Source of the DNA: Pseudomonadota bacterium
GTDB lineage: Bacteria; Pseudomonadota; Alphaproteobacteria; Caulobacterales; Caulobacteraceae
DNA length: 25,968 bases
Assembly (NCBI GenBank): GCA_023390245.1
Contig: JAEWDF010000067.1
Span: 1 to 25,968 of the forward strand
Reading direction: 5' to 3'
Below the pieces are notes generated by a model. That model saw nothing but the letters and a program-made list of their open reading frames with translations. It did no database searches and was not told the DNA's origin. Every line of letters starts with the position of its first letter. Within the stretch, counting starts at the first letter, position 1. Made by a program: the position numbers and the translations under genes. Below are positions 16,145-24,984 of this stretch, one piece after another.

Positions 16145-19069
16145 ATGACCCTCACTCTCGCCCGCCGCCTTTTCCTGGCCGCCGCGGCCTCGGCCTCCCT
16201 GAGCGCGACCCTGATGGGGGCGACCTCGGCTGTGGCGCTTCAGCAGGCCGCCTTCGAGCGCATCCCGTCCGGCGTCATCGTGACGCCAGAAGAGGGCGCC
16301 GCGCGCCGCGTGCGTCTGGAGGTCTATGGCCCCGAGACCATTCGCGTCACTGCCGTCGCCGGTGCGGACTTCACCCTGCCGCAGAGCCTGCAGGTGGTGG
16401 CCCAGCCGTCCACGACCACGCCGTTCGACCTCCAGACCCTGGACGGCAAGCTGGTCCTGAAGACCGCCGAAGCCAGCGCCGAAGTCTCTCTGGAGACCGG
16501 CGCCGTCCGCTTCCTGGACGAGGACGGCAAGGAGGTCGTCGCCGAGCGTCCCGGCAGCCGCGAACTGAGCCCGGTCACCGTCGAGGACCAGAACGGGCCG
16601 CATCGCTTCCTGGCCACGCGCCAGGTCTGGGAAAGCCCGGCCGACGAGGCCTTCTACGGTCTGGGCCAGCACCAGCAGGGGGTGATGAACTACAAGGGCC
16701 ACGACGTGACCCTGGCCCAGCACAACATGGACGTGGGCGTGCCCTTCGTCGTCTCCAGCCGGAACTATGGGGTGCTGTGGGACAGCAACGCCATCACCCG
16801 TTTCGGCGATCCGCGCCCCTACGGCATGTTGTCCGACCGCCTGATCGTGCGCGATTCCGGCGGCGCCTTCGGCGGCCTGACCGCCAGCTATTATCAAGAC
16901 GGCGAACTGAAGTTCCAGCGCCCCGAAAGCGAGGTGAACTACGAGTTCATCCGCGACCAGCAGCGCTGGCCCGTGGGCTTCAAGACCCAGCCGGGCGCCC
17001 CGGTCCAGACCGGCGACATGGGCAAGCCTGGACAGGCGGGCGTCAGCGTCGTCTGGGAAGGCACGGTCGAAAGCCCTACGGCGGGCCTGCACAAGTTCCG
17101 CCTCTATTCGTCGGGCTATGTGAAGGTGACGATCGACGGCGAGGTGGTCGAACAGAACTGGCGCCAGAACTGGAACCCGTGGGACCACGATTTCCAGGTC
17201 GCACTGCCCGCCGACAAGCCGGTCGCCATCAGGATCGAATGGACGCCGGAGGACGGCTATATCGCCCTGCGCCACATGGATCCGCTGCCTGCCGCCGATC
17301 AGGGCGCGCTCAGCCTGGCGTCCGAGGTCGGTCACGCGATCGACTACTACTATGTCGGCGGCGACGATCTGGACGAGGTGATCGCCAACTACCGCGCCCT
17401 GACCGGCAAGTCGGTGATGCTGCCGCGCTGGGCCTACGGCTTCTGGCAGAGCCGCCAGCGCTACAACACCCAGGACGAGGTCGTGGGTGTGGTGCGGCGC
17501 TATCGCGAACTGGGCCTGCCGATCGACAACATCGTGCAGGACTGGTTCTACTGGCCCGAGAACGCCTGGGGCAGCCACGACTTCGATCCGGCCCGCTATC
17601 CGAACCCGACGCAGATGGTGAAGGACGTTCACGACATGAACGCCAACATCATCATCTCGGTGTGGCCGAAATTCTATCCGACGACCGATCATTACAAGGA
17701 ACTGGACGCCATCGGCGGCATGTACACGCGCAATGTCGATGTCGGCGCGCGCGACTGGGTCGGACCGGGCTACGCCAACAGCTTCTACGATCCCTATCTG
17801 CCGGCGGCGCGCGACCTCTACTGGAAGCAGATGTCCGACAGCTTCAAGGGCATGGACTTCGACGGCTGGTGGCTGGATTCGGTCGAGCCGGACATGCACT
17901 CCAACCTCGACATCGCTGAGCGCACCCTGCGGATGGGGCCGACGGCAGCGGGACCGGGCGCGGAGTATTTCAACTCCTACCCGCTGGTGAACGCCGAGAA
18001 CGTTTATCGTCACTTCCGCGAGGAGAAGGGCGACGAGCGGACCTATATCCTGACCCGTTCCGCCTGGGGCGGCCTGCAACGTACGGGGTCGACCCTGTGG
18101 TCGGGCGACGTGGTGGCGCGCTGGGACAACCTGCGCGACCAGATTTCGGCCGGCGTGAACGCGGGCTTCTCCGGCATCGCCAACTGGACGCACGACATCG
18201 GCGGGTTCTCGGTCGAGAGCCGCTACTCCAACCCCGAGGGCATGAAGCCCGAGGACAAGGCCGAGTGGGACGAGCTTCAGCTGCGCTGGTTCCAGTTCGG
18301 CGCCTGGTCGCCGATCTTCCGTTCGCACGGCGAGTTCCCGCTGCGCGAGGTCTATAATCTGGCGGAACCGGGCACGGACTATTACGCCGCGTACGCCGCG
18401 CAGATGAAGACGCGCTATCGGCTGATGCCCTACATCTACACCCTGGCGGGCGACACCTGGCGAAAAGACGGCACCATCATGCGCGGCCTGGCGATGGACT
18501 TCCCGGGCGACGCGAACGTCCGCGACATCGCCGACCAGTATATGTTCGGCCCCAGCCTGTTGGTCGCACCTGTGACCGAATACCGCGCGCGCGAGCGCAG
18601 CGTGTACTTCCCGGCGGGAACGGCGTGGTACGATATCCAGAGCGGCCAGAAATATCAGGGCGGGCGGTCCGCCACGGTCGCGGCGCCGCTGGACAAGATT
18701 CCCGTCTATGCGCGGGCGGGCGCCATCCTGCCGACCGGGCCGGAAGTGCAATACACGTCCGAGCAGCTGGACGGGCCGATCACCCTGACCGTCTATACCG
18801 GCGCCGATGGAGCCTTCACCTTGTATGACGACGCGGGCACGACCTACGGCTACGAGCGGGGCGAGTTCGCCACCATTCCGCTAAGCTGGAATGATCGCAC
18901 CCGCACCCTGACCCTCGGCGCGAGGGAAGGGACCTATCCGGGCATGGCGGCCGAGCGGACGATCAACGTCCGGTTCGTTTCCGGCCCCAGCCACAACGCC
19001 GAAAACTGGGACGCGGGCGTGGTCCGAACGGTCCAGTATTCGGGACAGGAAGTCTCGGTTCGTCGCTGA
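16145..19069 (+). CDS. GH31 alpha-xylosidase with PA14 insert
   Basis: The enzyme releases the non-reducing-end alpha-1,6-xylose from xyloglucan oligosaccharides. The 974-residue protein begins with an exported signal (LARRLFLAAAASASLSATLM, cleavage near AVA/LQ at 31) that has an RR pair and may use Tat. An N-terminal GH31 sandwich is interrupted at about residues 240-380 by a PA14-type domain (GGLTASYYQDGELKFQ to AIRIEWTPEDGYIALRHM). The catalytic barrel carries the nucleophile in DGWWLDSVEPD (D578) and the acid/base in WSGDVVARWDNL (D655). The PA14 insertion is the layout known from Cellvibrio Xyl31A, where it helps bind long oligosaccharides. That makes alpha-xylosidase more likely than alpha-glucosidase. 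It starts 25 bases after GH35 and shares its transcript. Confidence 0.92.
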   Translation: MTLTLARRLFLAAAASASLSATLMGATSAVALQQAAFERIPSGVIVTPEEGAARRVRLEVYGPETIRVTAVAGADFTLPQSLQVVAQPSTTTPFDLQTLDGKLVLKTAEASAEVSLETGAVRFLDEDGKEVVAERPGSRELSPVTVEDQNGPHRFLATRQVWESPADEAFYGLGQHQQGVMNYKGHDVTLAQHNMDVGVPFVVSSRNYGVLWDSNAITRFGDPRPYGMLSDRLIVRDSGGAFGGLTASYYQDGELKFQRPESEVNYEFIRDQQRWPVGFKTQPGAPVQTGDMGKPGQAGVSVVWEGTVESPTAGLHKFRLYSSGYVKVTIDGEVVEQNWRQNWNPWDHDFQVALPADKPVAIRIEWTPEDGYIALRHMDPLPAADQGALSLASEVGHAIDYYYVGGDDLDEVIANYRALTGKSVMLPRWAYGFWQSRQRYNTQDEVVGVVRRYRELGLPIDNIVQDWFYWPENAWGSHDFDPARYPNPTQMVKDVHDMNANIIISVWPKFYPTTDHYKELDAIGGMYTRNVDVGARDWVGPGYANSFYDPYLPAARDLYWKQMSDSFKGMDFDGWWLDSVEPDMHSNLDIAERTLRMGPTAAGPGAEYFNSYPLVNAENVYRHFREEKGDERTYILTRSAWGGLQRTGSTLWSGDVVARWDNLRDQISAGVNAGFSGIANWTHDIGGFSVESRYSNPEGMKPEDKAEWDELQLRWFQFGAWSPIFRSHGEFPLREVYNLAEPGTDYYAAYAAQMKTRYRLMPYIYTLAGDTWRKDGTIMRGLAMDFPGDANVRDIADQYMFGPSLLVAPVTEYRARERSVYFPAGTAWYDIQSGQKYQGGRSATVAAPLDKIPVYARAGAILPTGPEVQYTSEQLDGPITLTVYTGADGAFTLYDDAGTTYGYERGEFATIPLSWNDRTRTLTLGAREGTYPGMAAERTINVRFVSGPSHNAENWDAGVVRTVQYSGQEVSVRR

Positions 19070-19076
19070 CCTTCAT

Positions 19077-19104
19077 CGCCGGTCCCGGTCCGCCGGGACG
19101 GGCG
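19077..19104 (+). other. GC-rich hairpin between GH31 and acetylesterase genes
   Basis: GTCCCGG (19082-19088) and CCGGGAC (19093-19099) form a seven-base stem with loop TCCG. Past a G-G mismatch, CGCC (19077-19080) and GGCG (19101-19104) extend it by four pairs. No T-run follows. It fills half of the 56-bp gap and could be a processing site or an mRNA-end stabiliser. Confidence 0.5.
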
Positions 19105-19125
19105 AGCCGTTTCAAGAGAATAGCC

Positions 19126-21054
19126 ATGCGTAACCTGCTGCTCGCCGCTGTTTCCCTGACCACCCTGTCCGCCGCACCGGCCCTCGCGCAGCAGCCGGGC
19201 CTTCTGGCCCCGATGTTCCAGGATCACGCCGTGCTGCAGCGGGGACGTCCCGCGCCCGTCTGGGGCAGCGCAACGCCGGGCCAGGCGGTCACGGTCACGC
19301 TGGGAACGAACACGGTTCAGGCCGTCGCGGACGCGCAGGGACGCTGGCGAGCCGATCTGCCCGCCCTGACCGCGGGAGGCCCCTATGTGCTGGAGGCCCG
19401 TTCGGGCGCAGCGACGCAGAGCGTGTCTGATGTCATGATCGGCGATGTCTGGCTGTGCTCGGGCCAATCGAACATGGAGTTCGAGGTCCGCAAGGTCGCA
19501 AACACCGAGACCGAGGTCGCGGCGGCGAACGATCCGAACCTGCGACTGTTCCTGGTAGGGCGCTCCAGCCTGGCCGCGCCGTCGGGTGAGCCGGTTGCGG
19601 TGGGCCGCTGGGCGCAGACGACGCCCGCCTCGGTGCGCGACTTCTCGGCCGCCTGCTACTTCATGGGGCGCGATCTGCGCCGGGCCGAGGACGTTCCGGT
19701 CGGCCTGATCTCGGCCTCGTGGGGCGGGTCGATTATCGAGGACTGGCTGACGCGCCCGACGCTGGCGGCCAATGAACCCTATCGGCAGGGTCTGGACGCC
19801 CTGGCCGCCTATGCGCGCTCTCCCGAAGAGGGCGAGGCGGCTTGGAAGGCGGTGACCACCAACTGGTGGGCGGCGCACGATCCGGGCACGCAGCAGGGCT
19901 GGAACCGCCCGGACCTGAATGACGCTGACTGGGCGCCCATACCGGCGGAGGGCTTCTGGGAAGCGACAGTGCCGGGGCTGGAGACGTTCGACGGCATCGT
20001 CTGGCTGCGCGCCGAAGTCAGCTTGAGCGCCGCCCAGGCGCGCCAGGCCGCGACGGTCGTCCTTGGGCCCGTCGACGACGCCGACGCCACGTGGGTCAAT
20101 GGCCGCTTCGTCGGTGGACAGCAGGGCTGGGACACGCCCAGAGCCTATGCGATCCCGGCCGGGACGCTGAAGGCCGGGCGCAACGTGGTGGCCTTGGGCG
20201 TGCTGGACACCAATGGCGGCGGCGGGGCCTGGGGACCGGCGTCAGAAAAGGCGATCCACTTCGCCGACGGATCTTCGGTCCCACTGACCGGCTGGAAGCA
20301 CAAGGTCGCCGCGCCGCTGACTGACCTGCCTAATCCGCCGCGCACGCCCTGGATCGGCGGCAGCGGCCTGACCACCCTCTATAACGGCATGATCGACCCG
20401 CTGGGGCCTTACGGGCTGAAGGGCATGGCCTGGTATCAGGGCGAGTCCAACGTCGGCGATCCGGCCGGCTATCGCCGCCTGCTGGCCGACCTGTTCGCCG
20501 ACTGGCGCGCGCGGTTCGAGAACCCCGAGATGCGGATGCTGGTGGTGCAACTGGCCAACTTCGGGCCGATGACCGCTGGGCCGAGCGACTCGGCCTGGGC
20601 GGCGCTGCGCGAAAGTCAGCGGGTGGTGACGAACGCCGATCCCCTGGCGGGTCTGGCCGTCGCCATCGACATCGGCGACCGCTACGACATCCACCCCACC
20701 AACAAGCAGGAGGTCGGGCGTCGCCTGGCGCTGGAGGCCCTGCGCCTGAACGGGCGGGCCGAGCCGGTGTCGCCCCAGCCCCAGGTCGCGCGCCGTTCCA
20801 CCGAGGGCGTGCGCATCCGTTACACCGCGCCGCTGACCGCCTATGGCGCGGCCGGGCCGGTCGGATTCGAACTGTGCGGAGCCGACGGCGCGTGCCGGTT
20901 CGTGGACGCCCGGCTGGATGGGGAGGACGTCGTCCTGAACGGCGCCCGGCCGGAGGACGTCAAGGTCCGCTTCTGCTGGGCCGACAGCCCCGTCTGCAAT
21001 CTCTACGGCCCCGCCGGGCTGCCGGCGGTTCCGTTCGAGATGACGATCGACTGA
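19126..21054 (+). CDS. SGNH-type acetylesterase with jelly-roll insert (CE20-like xyloglucan acetylesterase)
   Basis: This 642-residue sialate O-acetylesterase-like enzyme probably removes O-acetyl groups from xyloglucan oligosaccharides. A Sec signal peptide (LLLAAVSLTTLSAAPALA, cleavage after about 21) sends it to the periplasm. SGNH motifs are CSGQSNM with nucleophile S115, AWYQGESN (436-442), and the Asp-His pair DIHPTNKQ (D521, H523). Between about residues 250 and 385 a beta-sandwich of the kind seen in beta-galactosidases (WNRPDLNDADWAPIP, then ATWVNGRFVGG and GRNVVALGVLDTNGGGGAWG) is inserted in the catalytic domain. The same architecture is known for the Xanthomonas CE20 xyloglucan acetylesterase, which fits this locus. 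AAGAGA at 19114-19119 serves as ribosome site. The gene ends 14 bases from the convergent fucosidase. Confidence 0.87.
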   Translation: MRNLLLAAVSLTTLSAAPALAQQPGLLAPMFQDHAVLQRGRPAPVWGSATPGQAVTVTLGTNTVQAVADAQGRWRADLPALTAGGPYVLEARSGAATQSVSDVMIGDVWLCSGQSNMEFEVRKVANTETEVAAANDPNLRLFLVGRSSLAAPSGEPVAVGRWAQTTPASVRDFSAACYFMGRDLRRAEDVPVGLISASWGGSIIEDWLTRPTLAANEPYRQGLDALAAYARSPEEGEAAWKAVTTNWWAAHDPGTQQGWNRPDLNDADWAPIPAEGFWEATVPGLETFDGIVWLRAEVSLSAAQARQAATVVLGPVDDADATWVNGRFVGGQQGWDTPRAYAIPAGTLKAGRNVVALGVLDTNGGGGAWGPASEKAIHFADGSSVPLTGWKHKVAAPLTDLPNPPRTPWIGGSGLTTLYNGMIDPLGPYGLKGMAWYQGESNVGDPAGYRRLLADLFADWRARFENPEMRMLVVQLANFGPMTAGPSDSAWAALRESQRVVTNADPLAGLAVAIDIGDRYDIHPTNKQEVGRRLALEALRLNGRAEPVSPQPQVARRSTEGVRIRYTAPLTAYGAAGPVGFELCGADGACRFVDARLDGEDVVLNGARPEDVKVRFCWADSPVCNLYGPAGLPAVPFEMTID

Positions 21055-21061
21055 CGGACGG

Positions 21062-21088
21062 AGCGGATCAGGTCAGGCCTGATCCGCT
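21062..21088. terminator. Inverted repeat between convergent genes, possible bidirectional terminator
   Basis: AGCGGATCAGG (21062-21072) and CCTGATCCGCT (21078-21088) form a perfect 11-bp stem with loop TCAGG. It lies 8 bases after the acetylesterase stop and contains the last codons and stop of the minus-strand GH29 gene (TGA at 21070-21068). No T-run is present on either strand, so termination would rely on the stem or on Rho. Confidence 0.55.
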
Positions 21089-22690
21089 GAGGCGCACCGC
21101 CGGGGCCGTCGCGACGGGGCGATCCTCCGGCAGGTTGATGACCAGCCCCTGATCCGTCTGGCTGAAGGGCAGGGCGCCGCCGCCCAGCAGTTCCGCCTTC
21201 TCGACCTGTCCCGCCCGACCGGCGGCCAGCGACCGCACGACCATCTTGCGGTCCTCGGGCCAATCCAGCGCAAAGGCGTACAGGACGTCTCCCTTGGTGG
21301 TGAAACGGATGTCCTGGCCGGTCCAGGGCCGGGCGTCGCCTTCGCCGTGCATCCCGGCCTGCACCTCGGTCGGGCCTTCGCCATAGAGGCGCCATGGCCG
21401 AGTGTCGAAGATCGCCTCGCCGTTCACCCGCATCCAGGCGGCGATGTCGGCTAGGATTTGGCGTTCGTCGCTGTCGATGGAGCCGTCGCCGCGCTGGGGG
21501 ATGTTCAGCAGCAGATTGCCGTTCTTGGACACGACATCGACCAGCCTCTGCACCACGCCGTGGGCGGGCACGTAGGAGTGGCTGGTGAAGCGGGCCCGGT
21601 TGTAGTGCCAGTCGCCGATACAGGTGTCGGTCTGCCACGGCTCGGGGCGCAGGGCGTCCGAGAAGCCGCGCTCCACCGTCTCGGTGATCCCCTTCCTCTG
21701 TTCCGGCTCCAGTCGCTTGCCGTTCACGACCGGTAGTTCGCCGCGCCACTCCAGCGAGGCGTTGTAGTATTCCGCCGTCGCCTCCAGCCCATAGCGGCCC
21801 AGCGGCAGGCCGTAGTTGTCGAAATAGACTATGTCCGGCCGATACTTCGTGATCAGGTCGCGCTGGCGCAGCACCCAGGAGCGGGTGAATGCGGGATTGT
21901 TCGGCGGCGGCGTTTCGATCCACTGGCCGTCGCGCGCATCGTGCCAGGCGTTCATGGCGGCGATGGAGTCGATCCCGTCCGGCGGGGCGAAGGTCGGGCC
22001 GGTATAGAGTTCCTGCGGGTCCAGACCGTCCCACCATTTGCCGGCGCCGTCGGCCTTGGTCAGGCGCGCGGCGTCATAGCGGACGCCCTGCATCGGTCCC
22101 TCGGCGTCATAGCCATAGGCCGTCTGCCACCAGTGCCAGGCGTGGGCGGCGTGGTTCGACACGCCGAAGCGCAGGCCGCGCGCCCGAACGGCCTTCTCCC
22201 AGGTTCCGACGATGTCGCGGCGCGGGCCGACGCGCATCACGTTCCAGGCGTGGTGAGTGCTGTCGAACAGGTCCAGATTGTCGTGATGGTTGGCCATTGA
22301 GACAATGTAGCGGGCGCCCGCCGCCTGATAGAGGTCCAGCAGGCCTTCGGGGTCCCACCGGTCCGCCTTCCACATGTCGATGAATTCCATGAAGCCGAAG
22401 CGGCTGGGGTGGCCGTAGGTCGCGACGTGGTGCTCGTAGAAGGGATTGCCCTGGATATACATCTGGCGGCCGTACCAGTCGCCGAACTCGGGCACGCATT
22501 GCGGCCCCCAGTGGGACCAGATGCCGAACTTGGCGTCGCGAAACCAGTCGGGCGTCTGATAGCCCGCGATCAGGCTGTTCCAACTGGCGTGGAACGGGCC
22601 GCGCGTCGTCGCGCCCGGCGCGGTCGCGCAGGCGCCCAGCAGGGAGGCGGAGGCGCCGGCCCCCAGAAGTCCGCGTCGGGAAAGGCTCAT
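21068..22690 (-). CDS. GH29 alpha-L-fucosidase, predicted Tat lipoprotein
   Basis: The enzyme should remove alpha-L-fucose from fucosylated xyloglucan side chains, by context. The 540-residue protein starts MSLSRRGLLGAGAS and has a lipobox LGAC with C21, indicating Tat export and lipid anchoring. GH29 motifs are WFRDAKFGIWSHWG, GRQMYIQGNPFYEHH, ANHHDNLDLFDS (usual HHDGF type) and the likely nucleophile in DIVYFDNYG (D291). A C-terminal beta-sandwich follows. The ATG at 22688-22690 overlaps the GH74 stop by four bases (ATGA), with GGAG just upstream, so it is translated with GH74. Described xyloglucan loci in Cellvibrio and Xanthomonas use GH95 for this step, so the GH29 choice is notable. Acid/base Glu cannot be assigned with confidence. 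Confidence 0.9.
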   Translation of the reverse strand: MSLSRRGLLGAGASASLLGACATAPGATTRGPFHASWNSLIAGYQTPDWFRDAKFGIWSHWGPQCVPEFGDWYGRQMYIQGNPFYEHHVATYGHPSRFGFMEFIDMWKADRWDPEGLLDLYQAAGARYIVSMANHHDNLDLFDSTHHAWNVMRVGPRRDIVGTWEKAVRARGLRFGVSNHAAHAWHWWQTAYGYDAEGPMQGVRYDAARLTKADGAGKWWDGLDPQELYTGPTFAPPDGIDSIAAMNAWHDARDGQWIETPPPNNPAFTRSWVLRQRDLITKYRPDIVYFDNYGLPLGRYGLEATAEYYNASLEWRGELPVVNGKRLEPEQRKGITETVERGFSDALRPEPWQTDTCIGDWHYNRARFTSHSYVPAHGVVQRLVDVVSKNGNLLLNIPQRGDGSIDSDERQILADIAAWMRVNGEAIFDTRPWRLYGEGPTEVQAGMHGEGDARPWTGQDIRFTTKGDVLYAFALDWPEDRKMVVRSLAAGRAGQVEKAELLGGGALPFSQTDQGLVINLPEDRPVATAPAVRLSGSGLT

Positions 22691-24954
22691 TGCGGTTCTC
22701 CATAGACCACGCCGCGGCCGTCGGTGGCCACATAGACCCGGCCGAACACGCGCGGGTCACCCGCGATGGCGCGGAAGCGACGACCGTACTCGTGCCGGGG
22801 ATCGTTGACCCGCATCCACGACCGGCCCCGGTCGTCGGATCGGAAGACGCCGCGCACATCGCCCTTCGTCCCGATGGCGAACAGGGCGGGATAGGCCTGG
22901 CCGGCGGGCGGCTTGCCGAAGTCCAGCATCTCGACGTTCAGGCCGCCGTCGATCCGCGCGAAGCTCTGGCCGCCGTCGGCGCTGTGGAACAGACCTGCGC
23001 GGGAAACGAACCACAGGTCGCCGTCGTGATCGGGTGTCGCCTTCAGCGGGAAGGCGACCTCGCGCCAGGTCGGGCGGTCGTCGGCCAGGGTCGAAGGCAG
23101 ACCCCGGCTGGGGACGGGGGCGAAGCTTCGGGCGCCGTCGACGCTGACGAACCAGTCGCCGGTGTGGAAGTCCAGGGCGTAGAACAACTGTCCGTCCTTG
23201 CGGTCCGCGACTGGACGCAGAAGCGGCGGCAGGCCAGCGCATGGCGTCCAGCTTCGTCCCCGGTCCGCCGACCAGACGACCTGGGGCGTCGCCAGAACGA
23301 AGGTCGCGCCGTCCGCCGAAACCATGATCGGCGCATCGCGATACAGGTCCATGCGCGGATTGTCGGGCGAGGGCGCCGCGTCGCCGGAGGCCGGGCGCGG
23401 GCGGCCCAACGGCTTCCAGCTTCGCCCCGCATCGTCGGACCAGGCCAGGGTCGAACCGTCGTGCCCCTCAGACCCGACGCCCTCGTGCGGGGTTCCGCTG
23501 CGGACCACGACGGTCGGCGCGGCGCCGGCGTAGTTGATCTGATTGGTGTTGGCGAAGACGGGGGTGGTGAACTGCAGATCGGGGGAGCGGTCCAGGTCCT
23601 CGTGCGCGAAGCCGGAGATGTCGCCGAACCCGGTCAGCAGCCGGGGGCCGACCGGCGGACTGACCAGGGTGATGACGGCGGTCTGCTCGATCCCCTCGAC
23701 CCAGGGCGTCCAGTGCGTCGGCGCATTCCGGTCGGCGGCCGGCAGATCGCGGGTCTCATACACGGTGGCGCCGGTCGCATAGACCAGACGGTCGGAATTG
23801 AACGGGTCCAACGCCAGGGCGGCCATCCACCAGCCGAAGTCCGGCTTGTCATTGCCCCAGTTCAGATAGGGGGTGGCGCTGACGTCGGTCTCGGCCTTTT
23901 CGCGCAGGCTGGTCCAGGTCTCGCCGTCGTCGGTGGTCCGCCAGATCGTGTCGCCGGGCTGCCAGCGGTTCAGGGTCGAGATCATGAGCGTTCCCGGTCG
24001 CCGGCGATCGACCGCCACGCCCATGAAGCCGCCGGACGGTCGGGGCGGGGTGATGTCGCTCCAGGCGCCCGTGTCCAGGTCCAGGCGGAAGACGGCGCCG
24101 TCCGTGACGCCGTTGGGGCCGACGCCCAGGGTGCAGGTCAGATAGAGGACGCCACGCGCATCCACCTCCGCCTTGGCCGCTGACAGTTCCGGGCGCGGAC
24201 CGCCGGGCACGGGCCGCCAGCTGCGTCCGGCGTCGTCGGAGCGGTACAGGGCGTGTTCGTGCGGATCGGCGACCCCGATCAGGATCGTCTGTGTCAACCG
24301 GCCTCGCGTTCCGCCGCGCGGATCGAAGACGACGAAGCTGAGGCCGCCGTGGGTCTCGCGTCCGGTCGGCAGGCCCAGGCCGGGCAGGGGAAAGCCGTCG
24401 ACCTTGCTCCAACTGGCCCCGCCGTCGGTGGAGCGCTGTAGGCCGTCATGGCGCGAGCCGAAGTACAGGATGCGGTTGTCGTTCGGGTCGATCGCCAGGC
24501 GCTCGCCCAGGCCCCGGCCGTCCTCGTTGCCGCCCATGCGGAACGGAACCTCGACGCGGCTCCAGGTCCGGCCCCGGTCGTTGGAGCGCAGCATGGCGCC
24601 GGGATCGTTGCGGCTGACGCCGACGGCCGCATGGACCACATCCGGATCGACGGGATCGGCGGCGATGCTCTCTATGCCGAAATCGCCTGAGCGCGGGCTG
24701 TCGTCCATCAGGGGCGTCCAGCGATCCTCTGCTGAATCGAAGCGATAGGCGCCGCCCATGTCGGACCGAGCGTAGGCCAAGCCTTGCTCTATGCGGCTGA
24801 ATACGACGCCGGGAATAAAGCCGCCCGCACCCACCTTCACATTGCGCCAGGTGTAGGGCCGCGACGTCGTGTCGCGTGCGCCTGCGGGGCTCTTGGCAGC
24901 GGCGGCCAGGGCGACAGTCCATACCCCAAAGGCGCGGCGCGTGGCGTTGACCAT
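22687..24954 (-). CDS. GH74 xyloglucanase (endo-xyloglucan hydrolase)
   Basis: GH74 enzymes cut the beta-1,4-glucan backbone of xyloglucan. The 755-residue protein folds as two seven-bladed propellers: repeated SDDAGRSWR / STDGGASWSKV Asp-box-like units are visible. The N-terminal motif YTWRNVKVGAGGFIPG, then ARSDMGGAYRF with catalytic D65, GGNEDGRGLGERLAIDP, and the second catalytic Asp in GFGDISGF (D445) identify GH74. No carbohydrate-binding module is attached. The N-terminus VNATRRAFGVWTVALAAAAK looks like a Tat signal. The start at 24952-24954 is chosen because GGGGAGAGG precedes it. A further in-frame ATG (24997-24999) lies inside the operator and has no ribosome site. It is the first gene of the GH74-GH29 unit and has the third exact operator 31 bases upstream. 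Confidence 0.92.
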   Translation of the reverse strand: MVNATRRAFGVWTVALAAAAKSPAGARDTTSRPYTWRNVKVGAGGFIPGVVFSRIEQGLAYARSDMGGAYRFDSAEDRWTPLMDDSPRSGDFGIESIAADPVDPDVVHAAVGVSRNDPGAMLRSNDRGRTWSRVEVPFRMGGNEDGRGLGERLAIDPNDNRILYFGSRHDGLQRSTDGGASWSKVDGFPLPGLGLPTGRETHGGLSFVVFDPRGGTRGRLTQTILIGVADPHEHALYRSDDAGRSWRPVPGGPRPELSAAKAEVDARGVLYLTCTLGVGPNGVTDGAVFRLDLDTGAWSDITPPRPSGGFMGVAVDRRRPGTLMISTLNRWQPGDTIWRTTDDGETWTSLREKAETDVSATPYLNWGNDKPDFGWWMAALALDPFNSDRLVYATGATVYETRDLPAADRNAPTHWTPWVEGIEQTAVITLVSPPVGPRLLTGFGDISGFAHEDLDRSPDLQFTTPVFANTNQINYAGAAPTVVVRSGTPHEGVGSEGHDGSTLAWSDDAGRSWKPLGRPRPASGDAAPSPDNPRMDLYRDAPIMVSADGATFVLATPQVVWSADRGRSWTPCAGLPPLLRPVADRKDGQLFYALDFHTGDWFVSVDGARSFAPVPSRGLPSTLADDRPTWREVAFPLKATPDHDGDLWFVSRAGLFHSADGGQSFARIDGGLNVEMLDFGKPPAGQAYPALFAIGTKGDVRGVFRSDDRGRSWMRVNDPRHEYGRRFRAIAGDPRVFGRVYVATDGRGVVYGEPQ

Positions 24955-24984
24955 ATCCTCTCCCCTTATCGGCGCCGGTTGTTC

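Noticed and set aside
16103..18751. Very long antisense open frame (882 codons) opposite the GH31 gene
   Set aside because: Its product is low-complexity, rich in Arg, Ala, Val and His, with no recognisable domain. It is the mirror of GC-rich codon use in the well-supported alpha-xylosidase.
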